The notes below the pieces were generated by a model that ran no database searches, was not told where the DNA came from, and saw nothing but the letters and a program-made list of their open reading frames with translations. Both the position numbers and the translations under genes were made by a program. Below, piece after piece: positions 17,788 to 23,031 of a stretch of DNA of 23,031 nucleotides; within the stretch, counting starts at the first letter, position 1, and each line of letters begins with the position of its first letter. Source of the stretch: JACMIU01 sp043763605 (GTDB taxonomy: Bacteria; Armatimonadota; Armatimonadia; Armatimonadales; Armatimonadaceae); the NCBI GenBank assembly GCA_043763605.1, contig JAYULM010000563.1:1-23031 (forward strand), read 5' to 3'.

Positions 17788-18837
17788 ATGGTTGCATTAG
17801 ATTTTTTTTGTGGTGCTGGCGGATTGACGAGAGGACTGCTTGATGCAGGAATCGACGTGCGGGCAGGTATTGACATTGATGACCGTCTTAGAGAGACTTA
17901 CACGAATAATAATGCACCGAGCAGATTTATCAAATGCGATATTGAGGACGTGAATATTCACGATCTGCGAACACAAGTAGGCATCACAGATGAAGATCTA
18001 ATTGTCTATGCGGCATGTAGTCCTTGTCAGCCATTCTCCACCTTAAATCGGCAGGCAAAAGGGGACGAGCGACGACACCTGCTTTTGCCGTTTGCGGAGA
18101 TTGTTGAGGCGGTCCCGCCTGATTTTGTAATCGTTGAGAACGTTCCTGGGCTTAATACTGCTTACGGCAGAGAAATTTACGAGTTGTTCACAACAGTTCT
18201 ATCGGATGTAGGCTTCGTGGATCGGTATGAAGCTTGCCTTGACGCCTACGACTTTGGTGTCCCCCAAAGACGTAGGCGCTGGATAATGATGGCTTCGCGC
18301 ATTGGTGCAATTTCTCCCCCTCAACCGGTGCCAGAAGCAGAGAGAACCACGGTTCGCGACGCGATAGCAGATTTGCCGGAAATCGGACGAGGGAATGTCC
18401 CAAATCATGAAGCACGAAGGTTGATGCCGCATCACGTCACGCTCCTACAGGCGATCCCTCACGATGGGGGCAGTCGCGCTCAGGTAGAGGATTTGGATCT
18501 GCTCTTGCCGTGTCATAGACGGCATCCTAAGGCGCATAAGGACGTGTTTGGTAGATTGGCTTGGGACAAACCTGCCCAGACGCTCACGGGGCGATGTACA
18601 GACGTTTACTGTGGTAGGTTCGCACATCCTGTTCAAGACCGTGGCATCACGCTACGCGAGGCGGCTGCATTACAAACATTCAGTGACAACTATGTATTCC
18701 ATGGGAACTTTATTCAGTCAGCCCACCAGATTGGCAACGCTGTGCCCGTTCGCTTCGCCCAACATATCGGCAACGCCCTTTGGAGATCGGTGCCTGATGA
18801 ACCGACGGTTGGCATGCATGGACAACTCAACACCTGA
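17788..18837 (+). CDS. DNA (cytosine-5-)-methyltransferase
   Basis: This Dcm/HhaI-type enzyme transfers a methyl group from SAM to C5 of cytosine in a specific DNA site and would protect host DNA from the linked nuclease. The 349-aa protein shows motif I FFCGAGGLTRGL (6-17), motif IV PCQPFS with catalytic Cys80, motif VI ENVPG (117-121), motif VIII QRRRR (160-164), and motif X QIGNAVPV near the C-terminus. The target-recognition region between VIII and IX is about 110 residues and includes HRRHPKAHKDVFGRLAWDKPAQTLTGR. The recognition sequence cannot be read from this. All catalytic motifs are intact. It starts 2 nt after the nuclease stop and overlaps the vsr-like start by 20 nt, a tight operon. 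Confidence 0.96.
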   Translation: MVALDFFCGAGGLTRGLLDAGIDVRAGIDIDDRLRETYTNNNAPSRFIKCDIEDVNIHDLRTQVGITDEDLIVYAACSPCQPFSTLNRQAKGDERRHLLLPFAEIVEAVPPDFVIVENVPGLNTAYGREIYELFTTVLSDVGFVDRYEACLDAYDFGVPQRRRRWIMMASRIGAISPPQPVPEAERTTVRDAIADLPEIGRGNVPNHEARRLMPHHVTLLQAIPHDGGSRAQVEDLDLLLPCHRRHPKAHKDVFGRLAWDKPAQTLTGRCTDVYCGRFAHPVQDRGITLREAAALQTFSDNYVFHGNFIQSAHQIGNAVPVRFAQHIGNALWRSVPDEPTVGMHGQLNT

Positions 18838-19262
18838 GCAACGTCGCCATGCAATGCAAGACAGTCACTCAAAAAATACCAAGACTGAAGTCCTGTTGCG
18901 TTCCGCACTGCATAGTCGGGGTCTCCGTTTCCGCATCCATTTCAAGGGTTTGCCGGGAACGCCAGACGTAGTGTTTACCCATGCCGAAGGTCGCCGTTTT
19001 TATTGATGGGTACTTCTGGTATGGTTACAAATATCGCACATGGAAAGCACCACTTAAATCGTTTTGGCTTGATAAAATCGTTGGGAATTACGCTCGCGAC
19101 TGCCGAAATTTCAAGGCAGTACGGGCGATGGGGTGGAAGGTGGTTCGGGTATGGGAGCACGATGTGAACAAGAACTTGGAAGAGGTGGCTGAGCGGGTAT
19201 TTAAGGCGTGGTCAAAAGCCACGGGAGTAGACAATCCTGACTCTTTAGACAAGGACAAATAG
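18818..19262 (+). pseudogene. Vsr-type mismatch endonuclease, split by a frameshift
   Basis: Vsr nicks T:G mismatches left by deamination of 5-methylcytosine and is commonly paired with Dcm-type enzymes. The first frame runs 18818-19006: SHSKNTKTEVLLRSALHSRG, then LPGTPDVVF with the catalytic Asp50 equivalent. It then stops. The rest continues in another frame from ATG 18981 to 19262: KVAVFIDGYFWYG, FWLDKIVGNYARD, GWKVVRVWEHD. Dropping one base from the CCC run at 18978-18980 restores a family-length join, PDVVFTMPKVAVF. This may be a real inactivation, a sequencing error, or a restart at ATG 18981. The Vsr zinc cysteines are not conserved (Tyr, Tyr, His in their places), and the FWH histidine is Tyr. 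The first frame overlaps the methyltransferase by 20 nt. Confidence 0.85.
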
Positions 19263-19449
19263 GTCCGCTTTCTAAGGCTCCTTTCAATATGGGAATGACG
19301 CCGCAGGGTGCCATCAGTGATTTTCGCGGCGTCGATCTCATGCGAGAGGGATGTGAGACACCGAACGGAGAAAGGGTCGCTTGCAGGACTACCCCGGTAT
19401 CGTAAACCACCAGCGGCTTGGGTTCGTCCTCGCCATCGCTGTCCGTCAC
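19263..19449 (-). pseudogene. truncated PIN-domain toxin remnant
   Basis: From a GTG at 19449, overlapping the antitoxin stop by GTGA, the frame reads KPLVVYDTGVVLQATLSP, the typical first strand and acidic residue of VapC-like PIN ribonucleases. After that the sequence loses similarity; the next frame reads VRCLTSLSHEIDAAKIT, which looks like the expected continuation. So a frameshift near 19375 is likely. The conserved acidic residues of the C-terminal half are missing because the AT-rich island begins at about 19262. The toxin should be inactive. Confidence 0.6.
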
Positions 19450-19769
19450 GGATTGCGTTCCTGGGCGGCGCGTTCCTGGCGATAGGATCTGATCGCCGCG
19501 TCAATGTCGGCTTCGATCTCCTCTTCCGTTATACGGCTTGCCAGCCGCGCCTGTTCGACCCGGTTCTGGGAAGCCCGCAAGCGCGTTTTCCAGGCGGGTT
19601 CCGCGTCGGCTCCGATAGAAACCGCGTCTCTTTCTTGAGGGGTGACCCGCTCCCGTAGGGCGGTGACGAACAATCGGTGGGCATAGTCCGACACCGACAT
19701 TCCTTCGCGGGAGGCGGCGGTTCGCAGTTCGTTTTCTTGTACAGGGTTAAGTTCAAGGGTCAGGCTCAT
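19446..19769 (-). CDS. probable antitoxin of a PIN-type toxin-antitoxin pair
   Basis: This 107-aa protein starts MSLTLELNPVQENELRTAASREGMSVSDYAHRL, a short beta strand then helices as in small DNA-binding antitoxins that accompany PIN toxins. The rest is a charged helix (RVEQARLASRITEEEIEADIDAAIRSYRQE) that could wrap the toxin. The frame is open to 19874, but the Met at 19769 begins the conserved-looking part. Its stop overlaps the toxin GTG start, the usual antitoxin-first order. With the toxin decayed, it is an orphan. The antitoxin class is inferred from context and sequence style, not from a diagnostic motif. Confidence 0.6.
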   Translation of the reverse strand: MSLTLELNPVQENELRTAASREGMSVSDYAHRLFVTALRERVTPQERDAVSIGADAEPAWKTRLRASQNRVEQARLASRITEEEIEADIDAAIRSYRQERAAQERNP

Positions 19770-19842
19770 GGTTTTTTCTCGTGATGATCGCGCTACTGTT
19801 AGTATGCCATCCGCCCGACGCATCGTCAACTTTGTAGTCCCG

Positions 19843-20751
19843 CTAATCGTCCCATTTCGTCCGTGGTCTCCCACCGAGGACCCGCTTTGGACCGACGGCT
19901 ACCGCGAAGGGCGGGATGACTGCCTGACGGATAGCGAGGCGAACGACCCTGGCGCGGGAGCCGTCGAACCGTTTGTTGGCGACCGCGACGATGGCGTTGT
20001 ATTGCGCCATCGGGAACTGTACCGTGAACCGGTATCCCCGATGACAGAACGGTTGGTAGGCTTCCACGGCGGGTCCGTCGCCTTTCAATGCTTTTGCTAC
20101 CGCCGCGCGAATGATCTCCGAGACGTGATACTTGCTGGTTTTTCCGGGGTGCGCCTCCCGGTAGCGACGCTTCAACTCCCAGATGGCGTCCTGGGTCGGG
20201 CGGTCGATGCCGAACGTGATGTGTTTGGATGGTCCCAGTGGCTTTGCCGCGTGCCCTACGAAATTCGGTTCGCCGGTCGGGGGCGGTCCCCAGTAGTCGG
20301 CTTCGATCTTCTTCCACCGCCGGGCACGTCTTAGTGCCCCCTGAACCGCAACGCAGTTGGTACACAGAGTAGTGGCCGCGCCCCTCAGTCTCAGTAATCC
20401 GCGTGGCTTGCCGCACCGGGTGCACCGGTCTTGACCGACTCGTGCGATGGTGCGGGCTTGTTGCCACTCCCGGTCGTATTTCGAGCAGGCGGCGCAGCGA
20501 ATCTCGAATCCCGTGCCGTTTTCCTTCTGCTCGCTCGGCTTGCCACACCGCCCGCAAAGACCGGCGTTGACATGCCCCTCCCGTCGCACTTTTGTCTGGT
20601 CCCGCACTCTCTGGGCACAACGGGCGCACAGGTTGCGCGTCGCCCCACCCCGCGCCTGAGCCTCACGAAGTCGTCCGCACGTGTAGCAGTATCCGGCGGC
20701 GGCGCGTTCGGCGCATTTTTTTGCTATAGCCAGTGACTTCTCGGTAGCCAT
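19843..20751 (-). CDS. triple zinc-ribbon protein with two ribbon-helix-helix-like segments
   Basis: This 302-aa protein is not a named family I recognise. It has three Cys4 zinc ribbons, each C-x2-C-x16-C-x2-C: Cys22/25/42/45, Cys66/69/86/89 and Cys110/113/130/133. First cysteines are exactly 44 residues apart, so the region looks like a tandem internal duplication. Residues 176-222 (HITFGIDRPTQDAIWELKRR and SEIIRAAVAKAL) and 241-278 (RFTVQFPMAQYNAIVAV and RARVVRLAIRQAV) each look like a strand-helix-helix (RHH) unit, so a DNA-binding role is plausible. The tail is basic (GPKRVLGGRPRTKW). AGGAG lies just before the ATG. It sits between the antitoxin gene and the ppc 5' stub, on the same strand as both. 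Confidence 0.75.
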   Translation of the reverse strand: MATEKSLAIAKKCAERAAAGYCYTCGRLREAQARGGATRNLCARCAQRVRDQTKVRREGHVNAGLCGRCGKPSEQKENGTGFEIRCAACSKYDREWQQARTIARVGQDRCTRCGKPRGLLRLRGAATTLCTNCVAVQGALRRARRWKKIEADYWGPPPTGEPNFVGHAAKPLGPSKHITFGIDRPTQDAIWELKRRYREAHPGKTSKYHVSEIIRAAVAKALKGDGPAVEAYQPFCHRGYRFTVQFPMAQYNAIVAVANKRFDGSRARVVRLAIRQAVIPPFAVAVGPKRVLGGRPRTKWDD

Positions 20752-20785
20752 GCTCCTATTTTACGATAGCACCGTCTGCCGGGAA

Positions 20786-20962
20786 TTACTTTTGTTTTGC
20801 CGCGTTGCCCTCCTGTTCGCGGAGAACGTCGGCGAGCATCCCGTCCAGCAGGTAAATGTCGCCCGCGTGCGTCGGGGACAAACGGCTTTCGCGCAGGTCG
20901 GCGAGAATAGGAAGGGTTCCCGCATAAGAGGCGGCGGGGGCGAGGGTGGAATTGTCGGGCAT
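20786..20962 (-). pseudogene. 5' stub of a second phosphoenolpyruvate carboxylase gene
   Basis: The minus strand encodes 58 residues starting MPDNSTLAPAASYAGTL and ending QEGNAAKQK before TAA. From YAGTLPIL to EGNAA, 40 of 43 residues equal the N-terminus of the intact ppc, while the DNA also differs at several silent sites. Homology breaks after the Ala57 equivalent (plus-strand position about 20798) and continues a short way upstream of the start (the CCGGCGAAAC stretch). Mostly silent change indicates that the two copies evolved separately under selection before coming together. Confidence 0.85.
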
Positions 20963-21429
20963 GGTACCTGTACGTTTCGCCGGTACACTTCCCGTTCACT
21001 GTTTTCGGCTTTTGACGGACAGAGATATACCGCCTGATTTGCAGGAGCGTCTCCCTCGTTCGTCTGGCTCGTTTTGACCGTTCTCGGGGGTTGTCACCCA
21101 CCGGTAAAAGCCGTTCGGCTAAGGACGCTCCGCGTCCGCACACGCCTAAATTGTTCGGCAATCTCGCGAGGCGTCGCGCCCTGTACTTGCCCGGACGCGG
21201 AGCGTCCTTAGCCGAACGGCTTTTACCGGTGGGTGACAACCCCCGTGGGGCAAAATACCCGAGAGACGTGCACTTATCCCGAATTCAGGTTGTAATTAGG
21301 GAGTGTGCCAGGGGAAGCGTGAGCCTTTTCACCCGCCCTACTCTTCCCTACCGTGGCATGGTACACTTCTTGCGATTACTCAAACGCATCCGTGCTCCCT
21401 TTTTCGGAACCGGTCGGGAAGGCGTCTTC
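20963..21429. other. 467-nt gap between the ppc stub and the sensor gene
   Basis: It holds the ppc-stub upstream region, an inverted repeat element (21085-21245), and a presumed promoter region of the sensor gene. Frames open across the repeat on both strands begin with the same residues because the repeat is a palindrome; they are not genes. No clear promoter box was found. Confidence 0.6.
21085..21245. repeat. REPIN-like long inverted repeat upstream of the sensor gene
   Basis: Arms 21085-21138 and 21192-21245 are 54 nt each with no mismatch seen, around a 53-nt spacer. Each arm holds two inner hairpins, AGCCG-TT-CGGCT and GGACGC-TCC-GCGTCC. It lies 185 nt before the sensor start. The perfect arms suggest a recent or conversion-maintained element. 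Confidence 0.9.
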
Positions 21430-22416
21430 GTGAATTTCTGGCAAGAACTTTTTAACGGCGATGGTTTCATGCCGCGACGCCTTTGTGGCGACTGGGACGG
21501 GGGACTCATCTGGCTCCACGTCGTGTCGGATTCCGTGATCTTTCTTTCTTACCTGTGGATTCCGCTCACCATGTTCGCGGCGTTCCGTAGTCACGGCAAC
21601 CGCCTGATCATCCCACAGGCGACCTGGTTTCTGATCGCGCTCTATATCGCCTTCATCGCCGCCTGCGGCTTCACCCATTTTTTCGACGCCCTGATGTTCT
21701 GGAACCCGGTCTACCGTATCAACAGCCTGGTCCGCGCCATGACCGCCGTGGTCTCGCTCCTGACGGCGGCGAGCCTCGCCCGCCTGATTCCGGTGGCGAT
21801 CACCGCGCCGATTGCGATGAATGCACAACAACGGTTAGTGAAACAGCAACAGGACTGGCTACGGGATATTCTCGACGCGGCGACGGGCGGCGTACTGCGC
21901 CTGCGGTCTTCGGCAACGGAGTTGCCCGAGCCGATCTCGCGGAGTCCGCGCGAGATATTGGTGAACGGCGCGAAAGATCTCAGTAAGTTGCGGCGGTTAC
22001 TTACGGAGGAGGCGACACGGGCGGGGTTCGGGTTCGTACGTAAGGACGCTCTGATCACGGCGGTGCATGAGGCGGCGATGAACGCCCTGCGGCACGCCGG
22101 CAGCGGCACCGTGCGGATTTTTCAGAATGAGGAGACGATCCAGGTGTGGATCACGGATGCCGGACAGGGCATCCCGCTCGATAGGCTCCCTATCGCGACC
22201 CTGAAGCAGGGCTATTCGACCGCTGGGACCGCCGGGCAGGGGTGGTTTCTGATGCTGTCGAGCGTGGATGCCGCGTATCTGCACACCGGGGAGGGCGGTA
22301 CCACCATCGTTCTGCAGATGGAGATCACGCCCCCCGAGCCGACGATCCCGCTTTCCCAATGGGTGGGAGGCGATGTTCCCGCCCCGATCCCGTCGGGCGA
22401 ACCCGTTCCCGCATGA
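21430..22416 (+). CDS. ethylene-receptor-like membrane sensor with an RsbT/RsbW-like ATPase domain
   Basis: This 328-aa protein begins VNFWQELFNGDGFMPRRLCGDW, matching the N-terminal ethylene-binding domain of bacterial ETR1 homologues. Three membrane helices follow (about 25-50, 62-85, 95-120). The plant copper/ethylene residues are present: Asp34, Tyr41, Ile44-Pro45, and Cys79-x3-His83 in CGFTH. The helix 1 to 2 loop is about 5 residues longer than usual. A short linker leads to a GHKL domain with VHEAAMNALRHA (Glu214, Asn218), DAGQGI (243-248) and GYSTAGTAGQGW, closest to RsbT/RsbW switch kinases. There is no HisKA helix or phosphorylated histidine, and no GAF or receiver domain. The GTG at 21430 has GGGAAGG 7 nt upstream; ATG 21358 is the alternative. 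It likely signals by serine phosphorylation of a partner not in the window. Confidence 0.85.
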   Translation: MNFWQELFNGDGFMPRRLCGDWDGGLIWLHVVSDSVIFLSYLWIPLTMFAAFRSHGNRLIIPQATWFLIALYIAFIAACGFTHFFDALMFWNPVYRINSLVRAMTAVVSLLTAASLARLIPVAITAPIAMNAQQRLVKQQQDWLRDILDAATGGVLRLRSSATELPEPISRSPREILVNGAKDLSKLRRLLTEEATRAGFGFVRKDALITAVHEAAMNALRHAGSGTVRIFQNEETIQVWITDAGQGIPLDRLPIATLKQGYSTAGTAGQGWFLMLSSVDAAYLHTGEGGTTIVLQMEITPPEPTIPLSQWVGGDVPAPIPSGEPVPA

Positions 22417-23031
22417 CCCCCGCCGCGTCATTCCCCGTCCCGCTGATCCTCGGTATCGACCTCGGCGGTACGAAATCCGCCGCGACATTGCAAACGCCGA
22501 CCGGCGAAACGCGCTACCGGGTCGCCGTGCCGACCCCGGCGCGCGACGGTGCCGACGCGGTAATCGCCGCCCTGATCGCCCTCGCCCGGAACGCATCCCG
22601 GGCGGCGAACGAGGGCGGAGCCGCCATCGCCGGTTGCGGGATCTCCGCCGGGGCACCGGCGGACGCCGCGCGCGGGATCGTTTACCCGGCACCGAATCTG
22701 CCCGGCTGGTCCCCGGACGGCACCCCGCTCGCGCAAATAATCGGCGACGAACTCGACCTGCCGACGTATCTGGAAAACGATGCAGACGCCACCGCGCTCG
22801 CTGAATGGCGTTTCGGAGCGGGGCGCGGCACCGAAACGATGGCGTTCGTAACGCAGGGGACGGGGATCGGGTCCGGGCTGGTGCTGAACGGTCGGCTCCA
22901 TCGCGGCGCATTCGGGGCGGGCGGCGAGATCGGGCACGTGTGCGTGGACACATCGGACGCGGCGCGGGTCTGCGCCTGCGGGTTGCGCGGTTGTCTGGAA
23001 GCGTACGCCTCCGGTCCGTCCCTCGTGCGGA
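22413..23031 (+). CDS. ROK-family sugar kinase, 3' end outside the window
   Basis: The first 206 codons of a ROK kinase, probably a glucokinase or N-acetylhexosamine kinase, which phosphorylates a sugar with ATP. It shows the phosphate loop DLGGTK at residues 16-21, LENDADATALAEWRFGAG, TQGTGIGSGLVLNG, and GAGGEIGHVCVD with the sugar-binding Glu and zinc His. It also has the zinc-binding CACGLRGCLEAYAS. No helix-turn-helix precedes the kinase, so it is an enzyme rather than a ROK repressor. The ATG overlaps the sensor stop as ATGA, so the two are probably co-translated. The start agrees with ROK kinases that begin a few residues before the phosphate loop. The exact sugar cannot be told from this part. 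Confidence 0.92.
   Translation, partial: MTPAASFPVPLILGIDLGGTKSAATLQTPTGETRYRVAVPTPARDGADAVIAALIALARNASRAANEGGAAIAGCGISAGAPADAARGIVYPAPNLPGWSPDGTPLAQIIGDELDLPTYLENDADATALAEWRFGAGRGTETMAFVTQGTGIGSGLVLNGRLHRGAFGAGGEIGHVCVDTSDAARVCACGLRGCLEAYASGPSLVR

Larger units (their letters stand above)
14561..19262. other. AT-rich restriction-modification island
   Basis: Across this block the G+C falls well below the flanks by eye, and codon use shifts to A/T endings. The edges coincide with the ppc upstream region on the left and the truncated PIN toxin gene on the right. All three genes are on the plus strand and tightly packed. No integrase, transposase or tRNA attachment site is visible at either edge. 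The composition suggests horizontal acquisition. Confidence 0.75.

Noticed and set aside
20724..21239. Minus-strand frame starting with the same residues as the plus-strand frame at 21091
   Set aside because: Both begin in the arms of a palindrome, so they read the same bases. Neither extension has protein-like features; the sensor starts at 21430.
1..23031. CRISPR array, integrase, transposase or tRNA attachment site
   Set aside because: I saw no regularly spaced direct repeats, no recombinase motifs in any convincing frame, and no tRNA-like sequence at the island edges.

Overview
The window looks like chromosomal DNA from a GC-rich bacterium, by eye about 60 percent G+C outside one AT-rich block. 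An RND exporter, a heptose-7-phosphate kinase of the LPS type and a UDP-glucose dehydrogenase together suggest a two-membrane (diderm) envelope. I cannot name the phylum from sequence alone.

Region 1 (1-8.3 kb) holds housekeeping and envelope genes on the plus strand. They are an RND efflux permease, glmS, a heptose kinase overlapping glmS by ATGA, and UDP-glucose 6-dehydrogenase. Three long inverted repeats sit here: one inside the RND gene in frame, one overlapping the heptose kinase stop codon, and one just after ugd. A fourth lies at 21.1 kb. Their sequences are unrelated, but all share a plan: two inverted copies of a unit that itself contains small hairpins, around a 42-63 nt spacer (REPIN/BIME-like).

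Region 2 (8.3-10.4 kb) encodes two exported proteins of unknown function, one with a Tat-like signal.

Region 3 (10.43-20.97 kb) is the accessory part and is bracketed by two stubs of phosphoenolpyruvate carboxylase (ppc). A 3' stub lies at 10436-10470 and a diverged 5' stub at 20786-20962, while an intact ppc (11507-14488) lies between them. This fits an event in which the resident ppc was displaced by a segment carrying its own ppc plus cargo. The cargo includes an AT-rich defence island (about 14.56-19.26 kb) with three plus-strand genes: a GHKL ATPase fused to a PD-(D/E)XK nuclease domain, a 5-cytosine DNA methyltransferase, and a Vsr-type nickase broken by a +1 frameshift. This resembles the MutL/MORC-ATPase-linked restriction-modification class. 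Next to it, on the minus strand, are a decayed PIN toxin with its antitoxin, and a protein with three zinc ribbons spaced exactly 44 residues apart followed by two probable ribbon-helix-helix segments.

Region 4 (21.0 kb to the end) has a membrane sensor with the copper/ethylene-binding residues of plant ethylene receptors, joined to an RsbT/RsbW-like ATPase instead of a histidine kinase. It overlaps by ATGA a ROK-family sugar kinase gene that runs off the window.
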